Below are positions 55,701 to 63,900 of a stretch of 64,000 bases of DNA, in pieces (within the stretch, counting starts at the first letter, position 1; each line of letters begins with the position of its first letter). The stretch is from assembly GCF_029953285.1 (NCBI RefSeq), contig NZ_JASAOI010000063.1, forward strand, positions 33,539 to 97,538, read 5' to 3'. Source of the DNA: Yinghuangia seranimata. GTDB lineage: Bacteria > Actinomycetota > Actinomycetes > Streptomycetales > Streptomycetaceae. The position numbers and the translations under genes were made by a program. The notes below the pieces were generated by a model. It saw only the letters and a program-made list of their open reading frames with translations, was not told where the DNA came from and made no database searches.

Positions 55701-57821
55701 ACCGCGGCGACCTGCGGCACCACGCCCGACGTGACCGCGACCGCCACGTACACGGACGGCACGACGTCCAATCCGGTGGTGCCTTCCGTGCCGGACTGGA
55801 CCGACACCGCGTCGTGGGCCGCGACGTCGCTCGGCTACTGGGACGCGGGCAAGACACCCGACACGGCACGTCAGCCCCGGCTCTACGCCCTCTTCCTCCC
55901 GGTGGACCCGACCAAGCAGCTGGCCTCGGTGACGCTGCCGAACTCCGGTACGTCGCTACGCCCCAACGTGTGCAGCCGGGCGCTGCACGTCCTCTCGATG
56001 ACCACCCGGCCGGTCGACGCCGGCTGGATCGGCACCTGGGCCGCCCCGACCGACGGTGCGGTCACCCCGCCCGGCGGGACCGGGTTCGCCGACCGGACGC
56101 TGCGCGAGGTGGTCCACCCGACGGTGACGGGTCCGCAGACCCGCATCCGCCTGTCGAACGCGTTCGTGAAGACCCCCTCCACCATCGACGACGTGCGGAT
56201 CGCGGCCCAGTCCGGCACCGGCGCCGCGGTCCTGGCCGCGCCCGCACCACTGACGTTCTGCAGGGCGACCGGCCGCCCGCTCGGATGCGGGGCACGGAGC
56301 GTCACGATTCCCGCCGGCGGTGAGCTTTACAGCGACCCCGTCGACACCCCGGCCACCACCGGCGGCAGCGGGAACCTCGTGGTCAGCCTGCACGTGCCGA
56401 CCGCCGTCGGCTCGGTGCCGGTCCACTCGGGTGCCAACACGGCCAACTACGTGGCGGCGGGCAACGCCACCGCCAACACCGACGGCAGCGGCTTCAGCGC
56501 GACGCCGCCGAACTGGTACTACCTGTCAGCCGTCGACGTGTCGACGGCTGACAACACGCAGGGAACCGTGGCGGTCCTCGGCGACCAGCTGAGCACGACC
56601 GGCGCACCCGGCGTGGCGCAGCAGCCGACCTGGGTGGACGACCTGCCGGCCAAACTCGGGAGCAACCTGCCCGGCGGCCTCGTGAACGTCAGCCAGGCGG
56701 GCGCCCCGGCCACCGGCCAGTGGAAGCTGAACGAGGGCACAGGATCCCTCGCGCGAGATGTCGCAGGAGGCCGTGACGCCACGCTGACCAGCGGCGTCAC
56801 GTGGAGCGGCGAACACGGCGGCTCGGCGACGTTCACCCCGGCCGGCGGCTACGCGTCACCGGGCGGCCCGGTTGTCGACACGACGAAGAGCTTCACCCTT
56901 TCCGCGTGGGTCAAGAGCAACAGCCCGGGCCGCGTGGTCGCCACACAACTCGGCACACGTTCGAGTGCCTTCACCCTGTGGAACGAAGGGGGAGACAACA
57001 CCTGGCGGTTCGCCATGTCCCAGGCCGACAACGACTGCTGGTGCTACGACCAGGCGATCTCGAGCACAAAGGCGCAGTCCGGCGTCTGGACGCACCTGAC
57101 CGGGGTCTTCGACGCCGACGCCAAGCAACTCCGGCTGTACGTCAACGGCGTTCTGGTCGGCAGCACCGCACACACGTCGCTGTGGAACGCGACCGGCCGG
57201 TTCCAGATCAGCGGCTACCAGTACCAGGGGGCCATGAGCTCGTACTTCGACGGCGGCATCTCGGATGTGCGTGTCTACGACCGCACGCTGTCGGCGGATG
57301 ACATCGCCGCCCTGCCCGGCACGCCGGCGCTCTCGGTGGCCACCGCACGCGGCTCCGCCGACACCAGGACCGGGGCGGTGCTCGAGGAGCCGAACCTGCG
57401 CACCGTGATCGTCGCGCTCGGCGCCAACGACCTCCTCGCGGGCACCGACGTCACGACGATCAAGCAGCAGCTGACCGGCCTGATCAACACGACGGGCGCC
57501 AAGGGGCTCAAGCAGTCCCGCCGTACCGACGGCTCCCTGGTGCAGGTGGTGATCGCGACGATTCCGCCGCTGGGCCTCGCCCCGAACGATCAGCGCGAAC
57601 TCAACCGGCAGTCGCTCAACAACGAGATCCGCAACGGGTTCACCAACTTCGGCGCGGACCACGTGCTCGACCTCGACGCGGCGGTCGCCCGTGCCGGGGC
57701 ACCGGAACAGACCGACCCCGCCTATCTCACCGGCGGCGTTCCGAACGACGCCTACTACCAGAAGCTCGCCCAGTCCCTGGCCGACGCGGTGACCACGTTC
57801 CCGCCGCAGGCCGAGCTGTAA
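52710..57821 (+). CDS. Large secreted protein: DNRLRE-like, CBM, degenerate SGNH with inserted LamG
   Basis: A 1703-residue protein from an ATG after GAGGGGG. A signal peptide (LAALAALTVVCTAAPAANA) precedes an N-terminal region shared with RHS-partner proteins of actinomycetes (ALYPDVLPGVDLQVTADSDS), a DNRLRE-like beta domain, Ig-like segments, a CBM6/35-like domain (EAEDGATV) and a second carbohydrate-binding-like domain (NHGISDDNVTAADFDLAQGG). From about residue 1100 an SGNH hydrolase fold begins (WIGTWAAPTDG). Its nucleophile motif reads VLGDQLS instead of GDS, and the last block TGGVPNDAYY lacks the DxxH dyad. A LamG domain (about 1325-1545) interrupts it. Only the GANDL block is kept. 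It is probably a non-catalytic surface binder. Confidence 0.88.
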   Translation: MRRKHGLRIGARPRGSGRATLAALAALTVVCTAAPAANATSADGRNSARRADASNSAADSRAPGGDSANAARAEAVAAAEASASAEARRTGKPVAVEPTTTETKQVVANPDGTFTLHSYVRPVRVKKDGRWAPVDSTLRANADGTLSPVASTVDIAFSGGGEAPLVTLRHDGRSVALSWPNPLPAPRVSGSSALYPDVLPGVDLQVTADSDSYSEVLVVHDAAAAANPALAQLRLTASGSGLDLTVDADGGLSAKDPSGADVFRGSAPVMWDSRENPSGPKPSATDSGSGHVTKMPMTGKPGRNPKSVAGTAKQGSAQELTITPPAAALTGPDVVYPLYIDPWMSRGVEHWAMVWSNGYHWFDDNSQIARVGYDGWEDFKTSRSYFQMGTEDLVGKPVKAKLFNAYFYANEVWNAHACTAEPVQLKEAGVINSGTRWPGPEERLLDTQSSNAGGSSSCQANNVVFNAASGVQEAIDNGWGNLTVLLRAPDEGNKYQWKKFANNPHLDATFSYPPNNAYNLHVSNEVRCNGKVVTPDAFPRVYSTATDNNTPPLNVGLWFEVWPNGGSARTAWNPGAVVTPSGVEGGWNENENLGNGDWAFRTTVDNAPGSSTDLWSGSWTDWYWFTTRSVPPAQAPTVTSLDYPNGFWGQPQGTPGSFTLNTAGASTAVGFTYTFSGSGTERSLNNGDCDYNQTFGTSGGWVAANNGTASVVVPAGLGVGYHTLHVRSFDDAHNLSPESQQYTFYVGPNYGQAGNKLEAEDGATVTTGQPAGQNVPLETQTPCCGVTWSAGGQLWFKGTAKDQSFTMTVTAPVEGDYALGANMTKAPDYGRVQFRLDGVPVAATATTPFDGYNAGSVATAYQSLGGAHLTAGAHTLTVTLVGTNPASIDTKYMVGVDYLTVAPVNNVTASSFTAAMNNHGISDDNVTAADFDLAQGGRSLSKQALAAAGYASGSVVNIGGASFTMPAANANGNDNVIALGQTIPIPGGVKAGAVGLLTAATCGTTPDVTATATYTDGTTSNPVVPSVPDWTDTASWAATSLGYWDAGKTPDTARQPRLYALFLPVDPTKQLASVTLPNSGTSLRPNVCSRALHVLSMTTRPVDAGWIGTWAAPTDGAVTPPGGTGFADRTLREVVHPTVTGPQTRIRLSNAFVKTPSTIDDVRIAAQSGTGAAVLAAPAPLTFCRATGRPLGCGARSVTIPAGGELYSDPVDTPATTGGSGNLVVSLHVPTAVGSVPVHSGANTANYVAAGNATANTDGSGFSATPPNWYYLSAVDVSTADNTQGTVAVLGDQLSTTGAPGVAQQPTWVDDLPAKLGSNLPGGLVNVSQAGAPATGQWKLNEGTGSLARDVAGGRDATLTSGVTWSGEHGGSATFTPAGGYASPGGPVVDTTKSFTLSAWVKSNSPGRVVATQLGTRSSAFTLWNEGGDNTWRFAMSQADNDCWCYDQAISSTKAQSGVWTHLTGVFDADAKQLRLYVNGVLVGSTAHTSLWNATGRFQISGYQYQGAMSSYFDGGISDVRVYDRTLSADDIAALPGTPALSVATARGSADTRTGAVLEEPNLRTVIVALGANDLLAGTDVTTIKQQLTGLINTTGAKGLKQSRRTDGSLVQVVIATIPPLGLAPNDQRELNRQSLNNEIRNGFTNFGADHVLDLDAAVARAGAPEQTDPAYLTGGVPNDAYYQKLAQSLADAVTTFPPQAEL

Positions 57822-57839
57822 GGAGGCGGACGGATCGAG

Positions 57840-57873
57840 GACGGGCCCGGGAGGCGACTCCCGGGCCCGTCCC
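57840..57873 (+). terminator. Terminator after the LamG/SGNH gene
   Basis: A perfect 15-bp stem GGACGGGCCCGGGAG/CTCCCGGGCCCGTCC with loop GCGA, 18 bases after the stop. Confidence 0.9.
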
Positions 57874-58045
57874 TCGTTCCAGCACCGGATCCACCCGTCC
57901 ACCCCGGCGCCGAGCACGTACGCCGCGGCCGTCGCCTCGCGCGTTCCGGACCGTGGTCGCGTCGGTGTGATGGGGGTCGGCCGCGTTTCGTAGGCTCTGG
58001 CTGCGTGTTCGGGATGCGGTGGCGTTCCGGAGCGGGTGCTCTGTT

Positions 58046-58717
58046 ATGGTGCGCGGCGTGGCCCGTCCCCGTGTGCACGATCTCGGTCGGCTGCTCGACG
58101 TCGCCGAGCGGTTGCTCGTCGAGCACGGTCGGGAGCGCTTCACCGTGCGGGCGCTCGCCGCGGCTTCCGGGGTGTCCAACGGGGCCATCTACCACGCGTT
58201 CGGGTCGTTGCCGGTGGTGTTGGCGCGGGTGTGGCTGCGGGCCGCGGAGGGGTTTCTCGACGCGCAGCAGGCACTGGTCGACGCCGTGCCGTCCGACCGG
58301 CCGGAGGCGGCCGTCGTCGCCGCGGCGGTTGCGCCGGCGGTGTTCGCCGACCGGCGGCCGGAGGCCGCGCGCATGCTCATGGACATCAGCCGGTGTCAGG
58401 TCGTCGATCCTGATCTGCCCGACGAACTCTCCGATGCGATGGCCGTCCTTGACGCGCGCGTGGGCGAGTTGACGGCGCGGCTCGCCAAGGGGTTGTGGGG
58501 GCGGGCCGACCCGGCCGGGGTGGACGTCGTGACGTTGTGCGTCGTCGATCTGCCGGTCGCGGTGTTCCGGCGCGCGCTCGCCGGGCCCGTGCCCGAGGCC
58601 GGCGGGCCACTCGTCGGCGCCGACCTGCGGGCGCGGCTGGAGGCCGCCGTGCGGGCCGTCCTCGCGCTCCCGCCGGAGCAACGCCCTGACCTCCCGAAGG
58701 GACCGGTGGCCCGGTGA
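58046..58717 (+). CDS. TetR-family regulator
   Basis: A 223-residue regulator. The N-terminal helix-turn-helix reads LLDVAERLLVEHGRERFTVR and AAASGVSNGAIYHAFGS, typical of TetR. The C-terminal ligand domain is not assignable. Start at ATG 58046 after GGAGCGGG is the best choice; a GTG three codons on is possible. The stop overlaps the LysR gene (GTGA). Two regulators of different classes coupled in one transcript is unusual. Confidence 0.88.
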   Translation: MVRGVARPRVHDLGRLLDVAERLLVEHGRERFTVRALAAASGVSNGAIYHAFGSLPVVLARVWLRAAEGFLDAQQALVDAVPSDRPEAAVVAAAVAPAVFADRRPEAARMLMDISRCQVVDPDLPDELSDAMAVLDARVGELTARLAKGLWGRADPAGVDVVTLCVVDLPVAVFRRALAGPVPEAGGPLVGADLRARLEAAVRAVLALPPEQRPDLPKGPVAR

Positions 58718-59679
58718 TCGACATGCGCGAGGTCGAGGCGTTCCTCGCCGTCGCCGACCATCTCCACTTCGGGCGGGCCGCGGAGGGCCTCGGCCTGTCC
58801 ACGACCCGGGTCAGCAGCCTGGTGCGGGCGTTCGAACGCCGGGTGCGGGTGGGCCTGTTCGAGCGCACCAGCCGGCAGGTCCGGCTGACCCCGGCGGGGG
58901 CGCGGTTGTACGCCGAGCTGTGTCCGGCGTACGAGGCGATGAGCCGGGCGATCACCGAGATCGGCGACCCGTCGGCGGACGGCGGATCGGTGCTGCGGGT
59001 CGGCTTCGCCACCACGCTGCCCGCCGAGTTCGTCGACGAGACCGTGGCCGCGTTCGAACTGCGGTGCAGCGAATGGCGGGTCGCGAAGTCCCCGTTCCCC
59101 ACGTCCGAGTGGCTGCGCTGGATCGGCGAGACCTGGCCGGTCGACGTGTTCGTCACCTGGCTGCCCGCCGACCCGGCGCTGCTCGGGCTGGACGGCGTCG
59201 CGTCCGGCCCGGTCTCGGCGCACGCGCCCCGCGCCCTCGTGGTGGCCGCCGGACACCCGCTGGCGGGCCGTACGTCGGTCAACGCCGAGGAGCTGGCGGG
59301 CCACGCGATCGTCGCGTTCACCGAGATCCCCGAGGGCATATCGCGCACCTGGACGCCCCGCACCACTCCTGACGGCACGCCGATGACGCTGCGCTGGCTC
59401 AGCACCATGTACCTCGAGCGGGCGATGCGCGCGGTCACCGACGAAGGCGTCGGCCACCTCACGTTCACGGGCCTCCTCGACCGGTACCCGATGCCCGGCG
59501 TCGTCGAGATCCCGGTCCTCGGCATGCCGCCCATGGCCGTCGCTACGGTGTGGTCGGACCAGGCCGACGCGCGGACGACCCACGCGGCACGGTGGTTCGC
59601 CGACATCGCCGCCGAGGTCGGCGCGACCGTCATGCCGCACACCGCGATCGTGCAGCGGCCGGCCGTCGACCCGCGGTGA
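58714..59679 (+). CDS. LysR-family regulator
   Basis: A 321-residue LysR-type protein starting MIDMREVEAFLAVADHLHFG, with the winged helix extending through LVRAFERRVRVGLFERTSRQ and a substrate-binding domain. Coupled to the TetR gene through a GTGA overlap. The next gene downstream is the double Nudix protein, 66 bases on, but a promoter between them cannot be ruled out. Effector unknown. Confidence 0.93.
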   Translation: MIDMREVEAFLAVADHLHFGRAAEGLGLSTTRVSSLVRAFERRVRVGLFERTSRQVRLTPAGARLYAELCPAYEAMSRAITEIGDPSADGGSVLRVGFATTLPAEFVDETVAAFELRCSEWRVAKSPFPTSEWLRWIGETWPVDVFVTWLPADPALLGLDGVASGPVSAHAPRALVVAAGHPLAGRTSVNAEELAGHAIVAFTEIPEGISRTWTPRTTPDGTPMTLRWLSTMYLERAMRAVTDEGVGHLTFTGLLDRYPMPGVVEIPVLGMPPMAVATVWSDQADARTTHAARWFADIAAEVGATVMPHTAIVQRPAVDPR

Positions 59680-59745
59680 CCCCGGGGGTCGGCCCGCGGT
59701 GAACTCCCGGACGGTGGCCGGGTGATCGACGGAGGAGAGGGCGAC

Positions 59746-60870
59746 ATGACCCACGAGGGGCGCCACCACGGCGCGGTCGACGTGCACATCGTGATGATCC
59801 GGCGCGGGCAGGTGCTGCTGCTGCGGCGCGGCCCCGACGCCGCATACGCGCCCGGCCTGTGGACGCTGCCGTCCGGGCACCTGGAGGCGGGCGAGGACGT
59901 CGTCGCGGCGGCCGTCCGCGAGGTCGGCGAGGAGACCGGCGTCGCGCTCACCCGCGACCTGCTGCGCTGCGACCTCGTGATGCAGCACCAGGGGCCGACC
60001 GAGGCCCCGGCCCGCACCGGCTGGTTCTTCCGCGCGCTCGACTGGCACGGCACCCCGGTCAACGCCGAGCCGCACAAGCACGACGGCCTCATGTGGGCCG
60101 ACCTGGCCGACCTCGACGCGGTGCCGGACGGCCTGGTCGCCTACGTGCGCGCGGGCCTCGACGCGATCGCCGCCGGACATCCGTACGCCCTGCACATGCA
60201 GGCGCCCGGCGGCTCGGTCGCCCACGTGCCCGGCAAGTCGTCGGACCTCGACCCGCTGCACGCCGCCGAGCACGTCCTCGTGCCGCTGCGGCGCCGGTTC
60301 GGGGTGCGCGAGTGGGCGCGCCTGGGCGGGCCGTGGACGTGGCACGACGGCGAACCCGTGCCCGAGACGCTGCCGGTGCGGCAGTCGTGGGGCTGGCTGT
60401 TCGCGCCGGACGGCCGGGTGCTGCTGCTGGCCGCGCCGAGCGGCGTCCTCAACATGCCGGGCGGGACCGTCGAACCGGACGACCCGGACCCGCTGGCCAC
60501 CCTCGTCCGCGAGGTCGACGAGGAGGCCGGCGCGGTGCTCGGCGACACCGCCTACATCGGCTACCTGCACGACGACAAGGGCATCCCGTACGACGGCCGC
60601 CCGGCGGCCCGCATCCGTACCGCCGCCCGCATCGCCACCCTCGGGCCCGCCGCCGTCGACCCGGCCATAGGCGTCACCTGGCGGCGCCTGCTGGCCGCAC
60701 CGCGCCTCGCGGCCGCGCTCCTCGGCGGCGGCGAGGTCGCCCTCGCGGAGGCGCTCGCCGCCCAACGCGTCGCGCACGAACAGCTCGGGGTCCCGCTCGC
60801 GGAGGGCTGGGACGTGACGGAGCTGCCCGCGGAGGGGGTCGACTTCCGGACGGGGGGCGGCGAGGGCTGA
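59746..60870 (+). CDS. Protein with two Nudix domains
   Basis: A 374-residue protein from the ATG that follows GGAGGAGAGGG (an in-frame GTG at 59722 is upstream of this ribosome site). The first Nudix box is complete (GHLEAGEDVVAAAV then REVGEETGV). The second (GGTVEPDDPDPLATLV then REVDEEAGA) has Asp in place of the first Glu of the consensus, so it may bind metal differently or be weaker. The enzyme should hydrolyse nucleoside diphosphates linked to another moiety. Two-domain Nudix proteins are found in actinomycetes without known substrate. Confidence 0.92.
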   Translation: MTHEGRHHGAVDVHIVMIRRGQVLLLRRGPDAAYAPGLWTLPSGHLEAGEDVVAAAVREVGEETGVALTRDLLRCDLVMQHQGPTEAPARTGWFFRALDWHGTPVNAEPHKHDGLMWADLADLDAVPDGLVAYVRAGLDAIAAGHPYALHMQAPGGSVAHVPGKSSDLDPLHAAEHVLVPLRRRFGVREWARLGGPWTWHDGEPVPETLPVRQSWGWLFAPDGRVLLLAAPSGVLNMPGGTVEPDDPDPLATLVREVDEEAGAVLGDTAYIGYLHDDKGIPYDGRPAARIRTAARIATLGPAAVDPAIGVTWRRLLAAPRLAAALLGGGEVALAEALAAQRVAHEQLGVPLAEGWDVTELPAEGVDFRTGGGEG

Positions 60871-60906
60871 GCCGAGTCCCGGCGGCGGGCAGGCCGGACC
60901 GACGCC

Positions 60907-60942
60907 CCGCGCCGGCCGCTGTGCGCCTGGCGGCCGGCGCGG
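60907..60942 (+). terminator. Terminator after the Nudix gene
   Basis: A 13-bp perfect stem CCGCGCCGGCCGC/GCGGCCGGCGCGG with a 10-base loop. It lies in the 302-bp gap before the RidA gene, which shows nothing else coding. Confidence 0.78.
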
Positions 60943-61062
60943 TCCGGGTCGCGTGCCGCCGCGTCGACGTGCTCGGAGCCGGAGCGGCTCCGCCGCGCCG
61001 ACCGCGGCCCTCCCCTCCCCGCCGCGCGCCGCGCCCGCCGCGCCCCTCCGCTCCACCCCGCG

Positions 61063-61092
61063 TTGACCATGGATCGCGGCCGTCGCTTGAAT
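61063..61092 (+). promoter_or_regulatory. Possible promoter of the RidA gene
   Basis: TTGACC (61063-61068) and TTGAAT (61087-61092) are 18 bases apart, about 80 bases before the RidA start. The -10 box is weak. Confidence 0.4.
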
Positions 61093-61172
61093 GGCGGTTC
61101 CGACCCGGCGGTGGCCCAGGCATGTCCACGCGCGGCCGCCGGACCACCGTTTCAGCTCAGCAAGGGACGTCC

Positions 61173-61517
61173 ATGATCGAGCGCATCGAGACCAACGCAC
61201 GCATGTCCCAGGCCGTCGTGCACAACGGCACGGTGTACCTGGCCGGCGTGGTCGCCGCCGACCTCACCCAGGGCGTCGGCGCGCAGACCAAGGAGGTCCT
61301 GGCGGGCGTCGACCGCCTGCTGGCGCTGGCGGGCAGCGACAAGACGCGCATCCTGCGCGCCGAGATCTACCTCGCGGACATCAAGGACTTCGCGGACATG
61401 AACGCGGAGTGGGACGCCTGGGTGCCCGCGGGCGCGGCCCCGGCGCGGGCGACCGTGCAGGCGCCGCTGTACACGCCGGAGGCGCTGGTCGAGATCGTGG
61501 TGACGGCGGCGGTCTGA
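61173..61517 (+). CDS. RidA-family enamine/imine deaminase
   Basis: A 114-residue YjgF/YER057c/UK114 protein beginning MIERIETNARMSQAVVHNGT, with YLAGVVAADLTQGVGAQT and the C-terminal ARATVQAPLYTPEALVEIVV, where Arg of the APARA segment is the expected substrate-binding Arg. RidA proteins detoxify reactive 2-aminoacrylate or act in other deaminations. ATG preceded by AAGGGA. Length is standard. Confidence 0.93.
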   Translation: MIERIETNARMSQAVVHNGTVYLAGVVAADLTQGVGAQTKEVLAGVDRLLALAGSDKTRILRAEIYLADIKDFADMNAEWDAWVPAGAAPARATVQAPLYTPEALVEIVVTAAV

Positions 61518-61537
61518 CGCCGGTTCGGGCGTCGTTC

Positions 61538-61575
61538 AGGGCCCGTGTCCCGCCAAGCGGCGGGGCGCGGGCCCT
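61538..61575. terminator. Bidirectional terminator
   Basis: AGGGCCCG/CGGGCCCT outer and CCCGCC/GGCGGG inner stems with a small loop lie between the convergent RidA and LLM genes. Confidence 0.82.
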
Positions 61576-61640
61576 TCGGCGCCGGGCCTGTCCTGTCGGG
61601 CCCGCGGCCGCGCACCCGGCGCGTCGCGCCGACCGCTACG

Positions 61641-62486
61641 TCACGCCGACCGCAGCGGCTCCAACGCCGCGGCCAGTTCGGCGACGACGTCCTCCGCCAC
61701 CGGCGCCTGGAGGTAGACGATGCCGAGGTCGAGGCCGGCCTCCGCATACGCCTCGGCCTGGGCCACGACGTCCGCGACCGTCTTGTCCGGCCACATGAGC
61801 AGGTGGGTGGACGTGGTGATCTCCGACGGGTCGCGTCCGAGGTCCGCGCAGTGCGCGTGCAGCACGTCGCGCTTGCGGACGAAGTCGGCGGGCGCGCCGC
61901 CCGGGAAGTTCCAGTGCTGCGCGTACTTGGCGGCGATGCGCAGCGTCCGCTTCTCACCGCCCCCGCCGATACAGACCGGCGGGTGCGGCCGCTGCGGGCC
62001 CTTCGGCTCACAACGCGCGCCGGTCAGCGTGTAGTAGCGGCCCGCGAAGTCGGTCACCGGGTCGCGCAGCAGCGACGTGATGACCTCGCACGCCTCCTCG
62101 AACCGGTCGAAACGCTCGGTCAGCGAGCCGAGCTCGATGCCGTACGCGGTCGTCTCGCGTTCGCTCCATCCGGCCCCCAGCCCGAGTTCGAGCCGCCCGC
62201 CGCTGATGAGGTCGACGGTGGCGGCCATGTTGGCGAGAACCGCCGGGTGCCGGTAGACGACGCCGCTGACCAGGCAGCCGATCCGGATGCGCGTGGTGGC
62301 CTGCGCGAGCGCGGCGAGGGTGGTCCAGCCCTCCAGGCACGGGCCGTCCGGGTCGCCGTAGATGGGGTAGAAGTGGTCGAACGTCCACGCCGACTCGAAC
62401 ACCTCGGCCTCGTCGGCCGCGCGCCACAGGGCGAGCAGTTCGTCCCAGGTGCAGTGCTGGGGCATGAGCTTGATGCCGAACCGCAT
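61641..62486 (-). CDS. LLM-class F420-dependent oxidoreductase
   Basis: A 281-residue luciferase-like monooxygenase-fold protein beginning MRFGIKLMPQHCTWDELLAL. Conserved stretches are GWTTLAALAQATTRIRIGCL, LGLGAGWSERETTAYGIEL and PPVCIGGGGEKRTLRIAAKY. Members of this group in actinomycetes use F420 (or flavin) to oxidise or reduce small molecules. It lies 26 bases downstream of the cupin gene and is probably co-transcribed with it. Confidence 0.92.
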   Translation of the reverse strand: MRFGIKLMPQHCTWDELLALWRAADEAEVFESAWTFDHFYPIYGDPDGPCLEGWTTLAALAQATTRIRIGCLVSGVVYRHPAVLANMAATVDLISGGRLELGLGAGWSERETTAYGIELGSLTERFDRFEEACEVITSLLRDPVTDFAGRYYTLTGARCEPKGPQRPHPPVCIGGGGEKRTLRIAAKYAQHWNFPGGAPADFVRKRDVLHAHCADLGRDPSEITTSTHLLMWPDKTVADVVAQAEAYAEAGLDLGIVYLQAPVAEDVVAELAAALEPLRSA

Positions 62487-62512
62487 GGTGTCGTGACTCC
62501 GATCGACGGGCT

Positions 62513-63505
62513 TCAGGGGGCCGGCGGTACGGGACCGCGGGTGGCGGACGTGGTCGCGGGCACGGGCGTGGGCGTGGGCGCGGGCACCGGCGTGGTCGCG
62601 GGCGTCGTGGCGAACGCGGTGGCCACGACCACGGCGGGGATGCCGTCCGAGGCGCGCCACGTGTGGGCGACGCCGCGCAGGACCGCCACGTCGCAAGGAT
62701 GCAGGGTGGTGCTGGGTCCCGCGGACAGCGCGAGCTCGACCGTCCCCGCCACGACGACGGCGACGCGGATCTCGTCCGGGTCACCTGCCGTCACCACGCC
62801 GCCGGGTGCGAGGTCCAGCCGGGCGAAGGTCGTGCCGTCCGTACGCCACAGATCGCGGAACTCCGGCTCCGGGCGGGCGGGTTCGGCGCCGGTCGAGGCC
62901 TGCCACACCAAAGAGGCCCCGTCGCGGCCGGTCCCCGTGACGAGCGGGCCCGGCCCGGGGGCCGCGGCGGGCTCGTCCGGCGCCGTCATCGCGGCCGCCT
63001 CGGCCTCGTCGAGCGAGAGCAGCACGGTGAGGTAGGTGACCGGCGACGCGTCCGGAACCCGCCACCGGTGCGTCGTCGCGCGCTGGACGACCGTGTCGCC
63101 GGGGCCGAGCCCGTACTCGCCGTCGTCCAGACCGAGGACGATCCGGCCGTCGAGGACGACCATCAGGTCGAGCGTGTCACTGCGGTGCATGCCAGGTCGG
63201 TCGGGGTCGGCGCCGGGCATCGGCAGCCACGCACGGTCGGGCGGCGTGCCGTCGGGCACCCCGGGGAGCCGTACCACCCGCGCCGCGACGGCACCTCCGG
63301 CGGGGAACGCGCCGAGCGCGGACGGCGCGGGCTCCCCGCCGTCGCCGGGCCGCTCGGGCGGGGCGTCCGCCCACCAGAGCTCGGCGACGCCGTGTCCGGT
63401 CGGCGCGGCGACGCTCAGCGGCGGCGGACCGTCGGACACGAACACGGGGCGGCCGTCCGCGTCCTGCGCGGCGACCACCCTCCGCACCGCGAACGGCCGG
63501 GTCAT
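62513..63505 (-). CDS. Double-cupin protein
   Basis: A 330-residue protein with two cupin-like barrels. The first is around HRSDTLDLMVVLDGRIVLGL (residues about 110-160), the second around DEIRVAVVVAGTVELALS. The C-terminal 30 residues are a Pro/Thr/Ala-rich tail. Metal-binding His/Glu residues are only partly evident, so it may not be an enzyme. The ATG has AGGGGGTG upstream. First gene of a two-gene unit with the LLM oxidoreductase. Confidence 0.85.
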   Translation of the reverse strand: MTRPFAVRRVVAAQDADGRPVFVSDGPPPLSVAAPTGHGVAELWWADAPPERPGDGGEPAPSALGAFPAGGAVAARVVRLPGVPDGTPPDRAWLPMPGADPDRPGMHRSDTLDLMVVLDGRIVLGLDDGEYGLGPGDTVVQRATTHRWRVPDASPVTYLTVLLSLDEAEAAAMTAPDEPAAAPGPGPLVTGTGRDGASLVWQASTGAEPARPEPEFRDLWRTDGTTFARLDLAPGGVVTAGDPDEIRVAVVVAGTVELALSAGPSTTLHPCDVAVLRGVAHTWRASDGIPAVVVATAFATTPATTPVPAPTPTPVPATTSATRGPVPPAP

Positions 63506-63682
63506 GGCACCCCCTTCGGCCGCGTCGTGTCGGCGGCCGGCCCACTATCTAATGTGATCGCATCAATCGCAATGGCCGTACGCAAGCCCGACACGCGCCC
63601 GCGTCCGACGAAATCCGAAGCGCCGGATCCGGCCGCACGTGGTTGGCTGGTGGCGGAAAAACCGTACGACCCGGGAGGTTCG

Positions 63683-63883
63683 ATGAGTGACGAGTCCAAC
63701 GGCGCCGCAGCAGGCGGCGCGGCCGACGACGTCAAGCGGAAGTTCCGCGAGGCCCTGGACCGCAAGCGCGGCGTGAAGACCGACGCCGTCGACGTCGGCC
63801 AGGAGGAGCACCCGAAGGTCCACGGAGGCGCCCACGGACCGGCCGCGCAGCAGCGGGCGTTCCAGCGCAAGAGCGGCGGCTGA
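63683..63883 (+). CDS. DUF5302 protein
   Basis: A 66-residue hydrophilic protein starting MSDESNGAAAGGAADDVKRK, with the DUF5302 pattern FREALDRKRG and the ending GGAHGPAAQQRAFQRKSGG. Function is unknown; members are short, Lys/Arg-rich proteins found across Actinobacteria. ATG follows GGGAGG. Divergent from the cupin gene. Confidence 0.87.
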   Translation: MSDESNGAAAGGAADDVKRKFREALDRKRGVKTDAVDVGQEEHPKVHGGAHGPAAQQRAFQRKSGG

Positions 63884-63900
63884 CGACCGCCTGAGCGCGT

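Noticed and set aside
63540..63575. TGATGCGATCACATTAGATA on the minus strand as a promoter for the cupin gene
   Set aside because: Spacing between possible boxes is 15 or fewer bases, too short for a confident sigma-70 type promoter.
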